From assembly GCA_003142355.1 (NCBI GenBank), contig PLMF01000035.1:43696-59387 (forward strand): 15,692 bases of DNA, given 5' to 3'. Both the position numbers and the translations under genes were made by a program. The notes beneath the pieces are model-generated. The model was given only the letters and a program-made list of their open reading frames with translations. It had not been told where the DNA came from and searched no databases. This DNA comes from Bryobacterales bacterium (GTDB taxonomy: Bacteria > Acidobacteriota > Terriglobia > Bryobacterales > Bryobacteraceae). Of the stretch, positions 7,012 through 14,727 are shown piece after piece. Every line of letters starts with the position of its first letter. Position 1 is the stretch's first letter.

Positions 7012-7156
7012 GAACGATTGGCAGCAAGGTCTCCATGGTCTCATGAGGGATAAGCCGGCTACGGTGAGAAGTGGTTTCCCGTCCGCATTCGCCGCTCCGG
7101 GCGTATCACGCGCCGCTCGGACAGAGGGTGGGAGAGAGGGGCGAAATCGATTCCTG

Positions 7157-7660
7157 GTGATAACAGCCCTTTCCACCACCGACCGGACTCGCGGTCCAGA
7201 TACGGCGGTCTGGGAGATCAAGCCCGTGAAGCCCTGGTGCACTTACAGCGGCTATAGCCGCAACCACGAACTGCTCGGGGAAGGGAAGGGCATGAGCATC
7301 GCCGGGTCGTCCGATCCGGTGTTCCGCGGGGATCGCAGCCGGTACAATCCCGAGGAGCTGCTGGTCGGGGCGCTGTCGGCGTGCCACATGCTTTGGGTGC
7401 TTCACCTCTCGGCCGATGCCGGGATCGTCATCACCGAATACTCCGACGAAGCCACCGGCGAAATGATCGAGCGCGAGGATGGTTCGGGTGAGTTCACGCG
7501 GGTGGTTCTTCGGCCGCGGATGTCCATCACGGACGCGGGGCGCATGGCGGAAGCGGTGGCCATTCACCATCGGGCGCATCAAGTTTGTGCGCTGGCGCGC
7601 TCGGTGAAGTTCGCCGTGGAGTGCGAGCCGGTGGTCACGCAGGGGCGCCCCGGGGGTTAG
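7157..7660 (+). CDS. OsmC-family protein (peroxide-reducing thiol protein)
   Basis: 167 residues from GTG 7157. OsmC/Ohr-type proteins reduce organic or inorganic peroxides with two cysteines. The family core is clear: SGYSRNHELLGEGKGMSIAGSSDPVFRGD, RYNPEELLVGALSACHMLWVLHL with Cys76, and HQVCALARSVKFAVECEP with Cys144. The match is closest to the cytosolic OsmC-like group with NPEELL and SACHMLW. The N-terminus is less certain: the open frame runs back to 6878 across the antitoxin region, no good ribosome site precedes 7157, and GTG gives a normal length and begins just before the first beta strand (AVWEIKP). It stands alone between VapBC (opposite strand) and a convergent esterase. Confidence 0.8.
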   Translation: MITALSTTDRTRGPDTAVWEIKPVKPWCTYSGYSRNHELLGEGKGMSIAGSSDPVFRGDRSRYNPEELLVGALSACHMLWVLHLSADAGIVITEYSDEATGEMIEREDGSGEFTRVVLRPRMSITDAGRMAEAVAIHHRAHQVCALARSVKFAVECEPVVTQGRPGG

Positions 7661-7687
7661 CCGCAATACTGTTCACTTTGGCATTGA

Positions 7688-7872
7688 GCCCGATAGGGCG
7701 AAAAAACATGGCCCAAGGCGCCAGCCTTGGGAAAGGGATGAACGACCGGAAAGCCCCGGAACGGGGCGGAAGAACTGGGCCAGAACATCTTACGCCCTTC
7801 CAGGGCTGAGTCGTTTTGATGCGTATTCCCACGGCTTGCGCCGTGGGCTACAGTCTACCGCTCCTGCGGAGC
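7688..7872. repeat. Chain of six short hairpins (structured intergenic repeat)
   Basis: Successive perfect stems: GCCC/GGGC (7688-7699), CCCAAGGC/GCCTTGGG (7712-7731), GCCCCG/CGGGGC (7753-7767), GCCCT/AGGGC (7794-7806), CCCACGGC/GCCGTGGG (7828-7847) and GCTCC/GGAGC (7860-7872), with loops of 3-4 bases. Each stem has its own sequence, so this is not a simple tandem repeat. Similar text is, from memory, frequent between genes of Acidobacteria and Planctomycetes; this cannot be checked here. It fills the 304-bp gap between two convergent genes. A 74-codon frame across it is a translated repeat, not a gene. Confidence 0.65.
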
Positions 7873-7964
7873 TGGCTTAAGTGAACCGTATTGCTCACAC
7901 GGGAAAAGAGGGAATCCTCGGACGGGGCGAACTGTCGATTTGATCGCCTGCGTCTAGGCGCCGG

Positions 7965-9548
7965 TTACCGCGTCGCGGTTGCCGCCTCCAGCGCGAGATA
8001 CCGGGCGCGGTCCGCTTCGGGTTCGGGCTGGGACTTGACGTCGATGCGCATACGCTGGTAATTGTCGTCGGCGCGGTAGGCCGGCCAGTTGGGCAGGCCG
8101 GGGCCGTTCGGGTTGCCAGTCTTGATGAAATTCACGAAGTAGGCCTGCATCGTTTTGGATACTTCGTGGTCGGCGGGCTCCCAGGCGTAGCGCTTGTCGA
8201 GATCCAGGTTGCCCATGGCGTATTGGATCTCGGCGGAATGCGCCGCGCCGCGGGGGGCCGGGGGTTGCTCCGCAGGAGGGGGCTGGCCCGGCATGCCAAG
8301 GTAAGCCGGGCGTGGACGGGCGTACAGGTAGCGGTATACCGGTTTACCGCCGGTCTTCATCTGGAGTTCGGTCCACTTCCAGGTGCCGTACGAGATGAAG
8401 CGGGCGCTGGCCAAGTGCGCGGCGGCTTCGTAAACCTCATCCGTGGTGGTAGCGGCGTAGGCCTTCAGCACCGGGCCGGCCTTATCGCCGTAGAACTTGG
8501 CGATGGCGTTGGCGAGGGTTTCGGGTGTGGGGCCGCCGGCGCCGAGGACGGAGCGCGCCGGCTGCTCCTGGGTGTTCGACCCCGCCAGCAGAGGGACCTT
8601 GGCCTGCTCGCCCGCTTCGAAGGTCGCCGTCAAGGACTTCGAAAGGAAATAGCCGTCCATGGCTGTGAAGAAGCGGACGCCCTGGGCTTTGGCGGCGGCG
8701 TCCTGGATCTGCTCCGCGGTCATGGCGCGAAGGGCGGCAAGTGTGTTCGCGCCGGCGGCGGCAGCGAATTTGACGCCGTTCTGTTCGGCCTCGGCAAGAG
8801 GCTGGGGCGGCAGGCTGGAGATGGCGGCGCCGCTCTCGCCGATGGCGCCGGCGATCAGGTTCCTGGAAAGCGGCGAAGCCATGAGCGCGCTGACGGAGAT
8901 CGAACCGGCCGATTCGCCGGCGATGGTGACGCGCTTGGGGTCGCCGCCGAAGGCCGCGATGTTCCGCTCGACCCACTGGAGGGCGGCCACCTGGTCCAAG
9001 AGACCGTAATTGCCGGCAGCGTGGTGCGGGGACTCCTTCGTCAGGTCGGGATGGACGAAGAAGCCGAAGATGTTGGTGCGGTAGTTGACGGAGACCGCGA
9101 CCATGCCCTGGCGGGCCATGTTCTCGCCGTCGTAGCGCGGCTCCGAGCCGTCGCCGTTCTGGAAGCCGCCGCCGAAGATGTAAACGAGAACCGGGAGCTT
9201 CTCCTTGCCCGTTTTGGCGGGAGTCCAGACGTTGAGGTAGAGGCAATCTTCGCTCATGCCGTTGCCGCGGAGCCAGTAGTCGGCGCCGGGGGAGAGGCGC
9301 TGCATGCACGCCGGGCCGAACTGGCCGGCGTTGCGGACGCCAGACCAGTTCTTGACTGGCTGCGGCTCGCGCCAGCGCAGGCCGCCGACGGGCGGTTGGG
9401 CGAACGGGATGCCCTTGAAGGTGCGCACGCCGTCTTTGGGTGCGGCGGTGGATTCGAGGATGCCGTTGGCGGTCTTGACGCGGTCGCGAGCGATGGCCGG
9501 CAATACCGCGGCGATGTAAATGACGATGGCTGGGACGAGAAAGCGCAT
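7965..9548 (-). CDS. Exported type B carboxylesterase (para-nitrobenzyl esterase family)
   Basis: 527 residues. These alpha/beta hydrolases cleave carboxylic esters. ATG 9548 is chosen because GAGG lies six bases upstream and a signal peptide follows (MRFLVPAIVIYIAAVLPAIARD); a second ATG four codons earlier also exists. Family marks in order: FKGIPFAQPPVGGLRW, EDCLYLNVWTP, the oxyanion-hole FGGGF, the nucleophile elbow GESAGS with Ser213, Glu328 in GSNTQEQ, and His437 in AAHSAEIQYAMG, giving a complete Ser-Glu-His triad. FVNFIKTGNPNGPGLPNWPAY near the end is typical of the family. Length is normal. It is divergent from the serine hydrolase at 9652 with a 103-bp shared promoter region. The natural substrate is unknown; polymer-derived esters are a reasonable guess in this carbohydrate-degrading setting. 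Confidence 0.88.
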   Translation of the reverse strand: MRFLVPAIVIYIAAVLPAIARDRVKTANGILESTAAPKDGVRTFKGIPFAQPPVGGLRWREPQPVKNWSGVRNAGQFGPACMQRLSPGADYWLRGNGMSEDCLYLNVWTPAKTGKEKLPVLVYIFGGGFQNGDGSEPRYDGENMARQGMVAVSVNYRTNIFGFFVHPDLTKESPHHAAGNYGLLDQVAALQWVERNIAAFGGDPKRVTIAGESAGSISVSALMASPLSRNLIAGAIGESGAAISSLPPQPLAEAEQNGVKFAAAAGANTLAALRAMTAEQIQDAAAKAQGVRFFTAMDGYFLSKSLTATFEAGEQAKVPLLAGSNTQEQPARSVLGAGGPTPETLANAIAKFYGDKAGPVLKAYAATTTDEVYEAAAHLASARFISYGTWKWTELQMKTGGKPVYRYLYARPRPAYLGMPGQPPPAEQPPAPRGAAHSAEIQYAMGNLDLDKRYAWEPADHEVSKTMQAYFVNFIKTGNPNGPGLPNWPAYRADDNYQRMRIDVKSQPEPEADRARYLALEAATATR

Positions 9549-9651
9549 GGGAGGCCTCATCTGAGATTTTCGTTTTGAAACCAACAATTGAGTGTCGCCG
9601 ATTGCGCATCCAGGGTCAACGCAAGTGGCGGTACACTGTCCGAGAGGACCT

Positions 9652-10932
9652 ATGCATACAATCCTGCGATTTGCCTGCTTCTCCGTGCTGGCGGCCGCGC
9701 CGCTGGCGGCCGGCTCCATGCCTTCGACAAAGCCCGAAGAGGCCGGCCTCTCATCGGAGCGTCTCGGCCGGATCCACGAAACCGTCCAGCGTCACATCGA
9801 CGCCGGCAACGTCACCGGCGCCGTTACGCTGGTTGCCCGCAAGGGCCGAATCGCGCACTTTGAGGCGCATGGCCTGGCGGACGTCGAATCCAAACGGCCT
9901 ATGGCCAAGGACACGATTTTCCGCCTGGCTTCGATGACCAAGCCGGTTACCGCCGTAGCCGTCATGATGCTCGTCGAAGAGGGAAAGATCCGCTTGAACG
10001 ACCCGGTCTCCAAGTTCGTGCCCGAGTTCAAGGATGCCAAGGTGGCCATCGGCCGCCAAGCCGGTCCGGCCATGATGGCCATGATGGCGCCGGGACAGCC
10101 CCCGCGCGACCCCGAGTACTATGTCGTGCCGGCCAACCGCGAGGTCACGATACAGGACATGCTGACGCACACTTCGGGCCTGGCCAGCGGCGGAATCGGT
10201 TCGCGGATGGTCAACAAGCTGGCCCCCCGGCAAGCGGACGACAGCCTGGCAACCTACATTCCCCGCTTGGCCACCGTCCCGCTGGACTTCCAGCCCGGCT
10301 CGCAGTGGGCCTATAGCGGCTCGGCCGGGCCGGATGTGCTGGGGCGCATCGTCGAAATCGTCAGCGGCCTCACCTACGACCAGTTCCTCAAGCAGAGGCT
10401 GTTCGACCCGCTGGGCATGAAGGATACGTTCTTCTACCCCCCCGACTCAGCCCGCCCGCGCCTGGTCACCCTCTATCAACGGACCCCAAAGGGCTTGGAG
10501 AAGAGCCCGAACCAAGATGGATTCTCGACAAAGACCTATTTCTCCGGGGGCGCCGGTCTGATGAGCACGGCGGAGGACTACCTCCAGTTTGCGCAGATGC
10601 TGACCAATGGCGGCGAACTGAACGGTAAGCGCTACCTTGGGCCGCGAACCGTCGAACTGATGTCCGCCAATCACGTCGGTGACATGTTCAGCGGGAAGCT
10701 GGGGCGTCCGGCCCAAGGCATGGGTTTCGGTTTCCTGATGGATGTGATTCTGGACAACGTGACCTCGGGCATGCGGCTGGCCAACGGCACCTTCGGCTGG
10801 GACGGCGCCTTCGGCACCATCTTCTGGGCCGACCCCAAGGACAAAATTGTCCGGGTGCTCATGATGCAAACCCAGACGCCGCAGTTGCAGCGCGATTTCG
10901 AAAACGCCGTGATGCAGGCCATCATAGACTAA
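9652..10932 (+). CDS. Exported beta-lactamase-family serine hydrolase (S12/class C fold)
   Basis: 426 residues from ATG 9652, with AGAGGA just upstream and a signal peptide (MHTILRFACFSVLAAAPLAAG). This fold includes class C beta-lactamases, D-Ala-D-Ala carboxypeptidases and esterases such as EstB. Visible motifs are Ser94-M-T-Lys97 (SxxK nucleophile), Tyr221-S-G in the YxN position, and Trp383-D-G in the KTG/HxG position. DMLTHTSGL and FQPGSQWAYSGSAGPDVLGRIVE are family hallmarks. The Gly in place of Asn in YxN and WxG instead of KTG argue for an esterase or peptidase rather than a true beta-lactamase. It stops with TAA 46 bases before a long inverted repeat that could end transcription. The gene is complete. 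Confidence 0.85.
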   Translation: MHTILRFACFSVLAAAPLAAGSMPSTKPEEAGLSSERLGRIHETVQRHIDAGNVTGAVTLVARKGRIAHFEAHGLADVESKRPMAKDTIFRLASMTKPVTAVAVMMLVEEGKIRLNDPVSKFVPEFKDAKVAIGRQAGPAMMAMMAPGQPPRDPEYYVVPANREVTIQDMLTHTSGLASGGIGSRMVNKLAPRQADDSLATYIPRLATVPLDFQPGSQWAYSGSAGPDVLGRIVEIVSGLTYDQFLKQRLFDPLGMKDTFFYPPDSARPRLVTLYQRTPKGLEKSPNQDGFSTKTYFSGGAGLMSTAEDYLQFAQMLTNGGELNGKRYLGPRTVELMSANHVGDMFSGKLGRPAQGMGFGFLMDVILDNVTSGMRLANGTFGWDGAFGTIFWADPKDKIVRVLMMQTQTPQLQRDFENAVMQAIID

Positions 10933-10977
10933 ACTGAGCGTCATAAGTAATTGCGCATCCGCTCCCTGAGCGGGCAG

Positions 10978-11049
10978 TGGGCAAGCTAAAGCATGCCCCA
11001 CCAATTCCAGGATCGGGCTGTTTTGGTGGGGCATGCTTTAGCTTGCCCA
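10978..11049. repeat. Perfect 27-bp inverted repeat with 18-base loop
   Basis: The arm at 10978-11004 (begins TGGGCAAGCTAAAGCATGC) is the exact reverse complement of 11023-11049. The stem has no mismatch. It lies between the serine hydrolase (plus) and the end of the minus-strand pectin operon, where it could act as a two-way transcription stop. The perfection of the stem suggests a recent or maintained palindromic element (REP/MITE type). Frames crossing it are artefacts. Confidence 0.75.
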
Positions 11050-11149
11050 TTCTTTCACGGCTTCCGACGGTTGCGGCGCAAACAGTAATGTCGCCGTGTT
11101 TAGAAGCACCATGCGACCAACGCTCCGCTTGCCGGACAAGACACTCATC

Positions 11150-11163
11150 GAGAGGATCCTCTC
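11150..11163. repeat. Perfect 14-bp palindrome
   Basis: GAGAGGATCCTCTC lies directly beyond the stop codon (11166-11164) of the truncated Tat gene. It may mark a rearrangement junction or be chance. From here to 11049 no gene is recognised on either strand. Confidence 0.3.
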
Positions 11164-11304
11164 CTAGACCAAAAAGAGAAAGATGCACGGCGAACCGTCG
11201 CCAGTTTCCTTGGCCATGCCGGGATTGACGAGTGCGGAGGACAACGGAGCGGCAAGCAAGCCGGTCTTCAAGAAACTTCGGCGCGCGAGATCTTTATGGA
11301 ACAT
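11164..11304 (-). pseudogene. Truncated Tat-signal gene, N-terminal stub only
   Basis: ATG 11304 starts seven bases after the stop of the dehydrogenase gene. The 46 codons read DLARRSFLKTGLLAAPLSSAL, a textbook twin-arginine signal with RRSFLK, then MAKETGDGSPCIFLFLV and a TAG stop. A working Tat signal carries a folded domain, which is absent, so the body has been lost or frameshifted away after about residue 42. Acidobacterial TIM-barrel sugar isomerases/epimerases often begin with a Tat signal followed by a PCIFSKF-like stretch; this one may be such a remnant, which is a weak inference. Its place as third gene of the pectin operon fits an exported sugar-handling enzyme. No ribosome site; coupling to the upstream gene is likely. 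Confidence 0.5.
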
Positions 11305-11311
11305 TACATCA

Positions 11312-12343
11312 CTACGGTATCAGGATCACCTTCATGAGATTGGGTTCGCGGCGGTACAACCGCGCGAACCACGTCGGTCCTTCGGCCAGGGGCGCCACGG
11401 CGCTGATCAGCGGGTCCACGCGGATCGCACCTTGGGACATCAGCTCGATGCAGGCCGGGTATTCGCCGCTCGAAGCGCAGGACCCCTGAAGCCGCAGTTG
11501 TCCCGTGACCACGGTCTGCAAGGGGAATTCGACCGTGGGCTCGAGGTTCCCGACCAGGGTCGCCGCGCCGCCCTTGCGCACGCAGGCGATGGCGGTTCGA
11601 ACCGGCTGGCCCGCGCCCACGCATTCGACGGCCACGTCCGCGCCGCGGCCTTCGGTCATTTGGCGAATGGCCGCCACGGCGTCTTCCGCTCCCGGATTGA
11701 GGGCAGCCGCGGCTCCAAGCTGCCGCGCCAGCTCGAGGCGCGCCGGGTCGGGATCGACCGCGATCACGCGCGCGCAGCCGGCACAGCGCAACGCCTGGAT
11801 CGCCAGAAGGCCGATCATCCCGCTGCCCACCACCACCGCCGTGTCCCCCGGATCCACTGGCGTAAGGCTCACGGCATGCACCGCCACGGAGACGGCTTCG
11901 ATCATGGCGGCATGCTCGAAGCTGAGGTTGTCGGGAAGCCGGTACACAATGCGGCTGGGGACCACCACGTATTCGGCGAAAGCGCCATGGCGGCGGTAGG
12001 AGCCGGGCGAGACACCCAGAACCTGCCGGTTGTCGCACAGGTTGACGTCGCCGCGAGTGCAATAGAAGCATTGGCCGCAATAGATGGTGGAATCGAAAGT
12101 GACGCGATCCCCGACGCGCAGGTTGTGGACGCCGGCGCCGGTCTGGGCGATTTCGCCGGCCGCTTCATGTCCCATCACCAGAGGCGGGACGCGCCGCCCA
12201 GTGGAGCCATCGAAGCCGTGCACGTCGCTGCCGCAGATGCCGCAGGCCCGCACTCGAACCAGCACGTCTTCCGGGCCGGCCTCCGGCGCCGGCATCCGGA
12301 CCAATTCCAGATTCATGTAGTCTTTCAGCAGAAGTGCATTCAT
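11312..12343 (-). CDS. Zinc-dependent medium-chain sugar/polyol dehydrogenase
   Basis: 343 residues. This family oxidises secondary alcohols of sugars, polyols or sugar acids with NAD(P). Catalytic zinc ligands are visible as CGICGSD (Cys37) and GHE (His59, Glu60); the structural zinc site is Cys89, Cys92, Cys95 and Cys103. The cofactor loop is VGSGMIG (173-178), with Asp197 at the end of the next strand (VIAVDPD) favouring NAD over NADP. It is closest in style to sorbitol, L-threonine, galactitol-phosphate and L-idonate/gulonate-type dehydrogenases, but the substrate cannot be chosen from sequence. Its place 30 bp after a pectinase gene suggests a galacturonate-derived substrate. There is no Shine-Dalgarno site before ATG 12343; TATAAC lies 8 bases upstream, so a leaderless transcript or coupling is possible. 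Confidence 0.85.
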   Translation of the reverse strand: MNALLLKDYMNLELVRMPAPEAGPEDVLVRVRACGICGSDVHGFDGSTGRRVPPLVMGHEAAGEIAQTGAGVHNLRVGDRVTFDSTIYCGQCFYCTRGDVNLCDNRQVLGVSPGSYRRHGAFAEYVVVPSRIVYRLPDNLSFEHAAMIEAVSVAVHAVSLTPVDPGDTAVVVGSGMIGLLAIQALRCAGCARVIAVDPDPARLELARQLGAAAALNPGAEDAVAAIRQMTEGRGADVAVECVGAGQPVRTAIACVRKGGAATLVGNLEPTVEFPLQTVVTGQLRLQGSCASSGEYPACIELMSQGAIRVDPLISAVAPLAEGPTWFARLYRREPNLMKVILIP

Positions 12344-12373
12344 ATAGACAGGTTATACTATGGCGTTGGAGCG

Positions 12374-14680
12374 CTACCTGGGTATCGCTTCATGCAACAC
12401 GGCGGCCGGGTCCCAGCCGTCGGCGCCCGCCAGGAAGCGCTTGGTCTCGAAGCGGGCGGCCTCCGCGGCAGCCGGTAGTTTCGTGTGCGGGTCGCGCTGG
12501 CCCGCGTGCGCACCGGGGCCGGATGAGTTGTACTCGGCGTAGAAGGCGGTCTCGATGGAGTGAGTCTCTCCGGGGTGCCACTCCCGCCAGCCGGGGGCCT
12601 GGATGTGTCCGCCCATTTCCGTATTCAGGAACACCACGGTGGCGTACGGGCGCCACGGACGTCCCAGCCACACGTTGTCCACGCCCGCCGCCGCGGTCAA
12701 CTGGCAGTGGTTGAAGACGAAGCCGCTGTCCTGGTCCGGATAGTGCTTGCCCTGCGCGGTGACATAACCGATGGAGTGCGCGGTGCTGTGGATTTCGCAG
12801 TTTTCGAAGACGGTCTTCCCGTCTCCGAAGATGAAGTCGACGTTGCCCTCGATGTAGGAATCGGAAAAATACTGCCGGGCGGGCGTGCAGGGCTGCCCAT
12901 CCGGAGGCGTGCAGCTCTTGCTGGCCGCATAGAGCGTGTCCTGGTTCCCCAGAAAACGCATGTTGCGGAAGACCGCGCGGTCGCCGGTGACCAGAAGAGC
13001 CAGGGCTTGCGAACCCTGCGGCTGCTGCGGATGGGTGGCGTTGAAGTCGTTGGCGAAGGTCAGGTTTTCGGCGCTGAAGTTGTCGGCGCGCACTTCCACG
13101 GTGGCGGAGTTGAACGTGCCCCCAGCCGTGCCGGCGCTCTTATCGAACACGATGACGGTCTTCTTCGGGTCCGGGTAGGGACTGCGCAGCCGGATGTTCG
13201 GCTTGATGATTTTCAAGGTTTCGCGATAGACTCCGGGAGCGATTGAGATCACGCCGCCCTCGCCCGGCGCAACGTCGATGGCGCGCTGGATGGAGTAGTA
13301 GTCGCCGGTGCCGGACGCCGCCACGTAGAAAGTCTTGTCCTCCGGCATGACGGCGACGGCGGCCTCGGGCGCACTGGGGACGGCCGGAAATGGAACGAAG
13401 CGTCCCTGGCAACCGGCCGCCGAATCCGCCGCCACGACGCCACGGATCTCCGCGTTTTCCACCTTGACCTCGGCCGGCCGCAGCCCGTCCACCGTCACGT
13501 TGTCGAGAGTCATCCCCATTTTGTGCTCCGCATCCAGGCCCAGCAACGTCACCCAGCCGGCGGTCACGCTATGCACGTCCTTCAACCGAATGTCACGGTA
13601 CACCGGCAGCCGGTTCCCGGGAGCAGTGGTGTACAGGGAAGTCACCGTGATGGGATTGGCGACGCCGCGCATGCATACGTTTTCGTAAGAGACGTCCTGA
13701 ACCAGGCCGCCGCGGCTGCGGTCGGACTTGATGCGAATCCCATTATCCGTGCCGTCGAGCGTCAGGTCGGACACGCGGATGTTGCCGACACCGCCGCTGG
13801 TGCCGCTGCCGATGGACATGCCGTGTCCCGAGTAGAAATGGTTGTGGGCGATGGTCATGTGGGCGGCCGGAGTAAGGCCGGTCTTGATGGCGACGTTGTC
13901 GTCTCCGGTGGCAATGTCGCAGTAGACGATGGTCACGTTGGTGGAAGAGGACGGGTCGATGCCGTCGGTGTTGCGCGCGGTCTTGGGCGTGTGGATTTTG
14001 ACGCCCCAGGCGGTGAAGCCGTTGGTCTGGTTGACGCCCACGTGAAAGTTGGGTGAGTTACGGAGGGTGATGCGGTAGAGCGTAAAGTCATCCGACTGCG
14101 TCACGGCCAGCATTCGCGGGACGGTCTGCCGCTGGTCCAGGACCTTGGCGGTATGCGCCAGTTCCCACCACGTAACATCCTGTCCGAGCAGCTTGGCGCC
14201 GCCGCGGCCGTCGATGGCTCCGTCGCCCATGATGCCGCTCCCCGGGGCGCGATCGGCGGTGATCATCGGCTTGCAACCGCCGGCGCCGGTGGTCACGATG
14301 CCGCACCCTCCAGGCGCCAGGTCCTAATCGCGCGGGTTTCGGGAGGCGAACAGCGCGGCGCCGCCATCGACCAGGAGCGTCACCCCCGGCTTGAGCTGGA
14401 GCGGCCCGGCCAGGAAGATGTTGCTGGGGCCGGATGGCTTCAACTCGACGGCCTTCCCCCGCTCGCAACGATCGATGGCGTCTTGAATTCGCGCGGTATC
14501 CGGCGTCCTTTCGCTGGAGTCGGGCAAGACTCCGTTCTCCGCGGAAAGCCGCGCGGTCAAAACCACGCACGCTTGTGGGAAGCGGGGCTCGGCGACGTTG
14601 CGGGTATCCTGCGCGCGCAACGCGGGAATCACGGCCAGGGCCATTACGGCAGGCAGATAAAGGAAATCGTGATGTGACAT
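12374..14680 (-). pseudogene. Polygalacturonase (GH28) - pectin methylesterase (CE8) fusion, interrupted by one in-frame TAG
   Basis: 768 codons from ATG 14680. The first 118 residues carry a Sec signal (cleavage near LRA/QD) and the start of a GH28 beta-helix, ending ASRNPRD; then TAG (14326-14324) stands where GH28 proteins often have Tyr (RDYDL), and the same frame goes on with DLAPGGCGIVTTGAGG. GH28 motifs are all present: Asn237-T-D-G, G-Asp260-Asp261, GHis286G and Arg316-I-K. A linker near 430-450 leads to CE8 with GNQDTLYA (Asp581), VDFIFG (Asp615) and LGRPWRP (Arg674, Trp676). Together the two activities would remove methyl groups from pectin and cut the polygalacturonate outside the cytoplasm. 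Restart is possible at GTG 14296, with GGAGGG nine bases before it, but would lose the signal peptide. It heads an operon with the dehydrogenase and the Tat stub. Confidence 0.85.
14324..14326 (-). other. In-frame amber (TAG) codon inside the GH28 domain
   Basis: Reading the minus strand: CCG CGC GAT TAG GAC CTG GCG. The reading frame is unchanged before and after it, and a single base (TAC or TAT to TAG) explains it. Confidence 0.9.
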
Positions 14681-14682
14681 AG

Positions 14683-14695
14683 ACCCTACCAGGGT
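14683..14695 (-). promoter_or_regulatory. Small hairpin over the ribosome site of the pectinase gene
   Basis: On the minus strand ACCCT-GGT-AGGGT forms a 5-bp stem that includes the AGGG ribosome site just before ATG 14680. It could modulate translation start. It is short and may be chance. Confidence 0.25.
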
Positions 14696-14727
14696 ATTCC
14701 AAGTCTTGGCGCCGGCGGCCTGCCATA

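Noticed and set aside
7585..7809. 74-codon frame over the hairpin chain
   Set aside because: It overlaps the OsmC gene end in another frame and mostly translates the hairpin repeat.
8166..9578. 470-codon open frame on the plus strand
   Set aside because: Antisense shadow of the carboxylesterase, whose catalytic triad is complete.
10922..11188. 88-codon minus-strand frame starting GTG 11188
   Set aside because: It spans the palindrome and its second half is repeat translation; the first half could be displaced remains of the truncated gene but is not recognisable.
11183..12478. 431-codon open frame on the plus strand
   Set aside because: Antisense to the dehydrogenase over most of its length and extends into the pectinase end; no family features.
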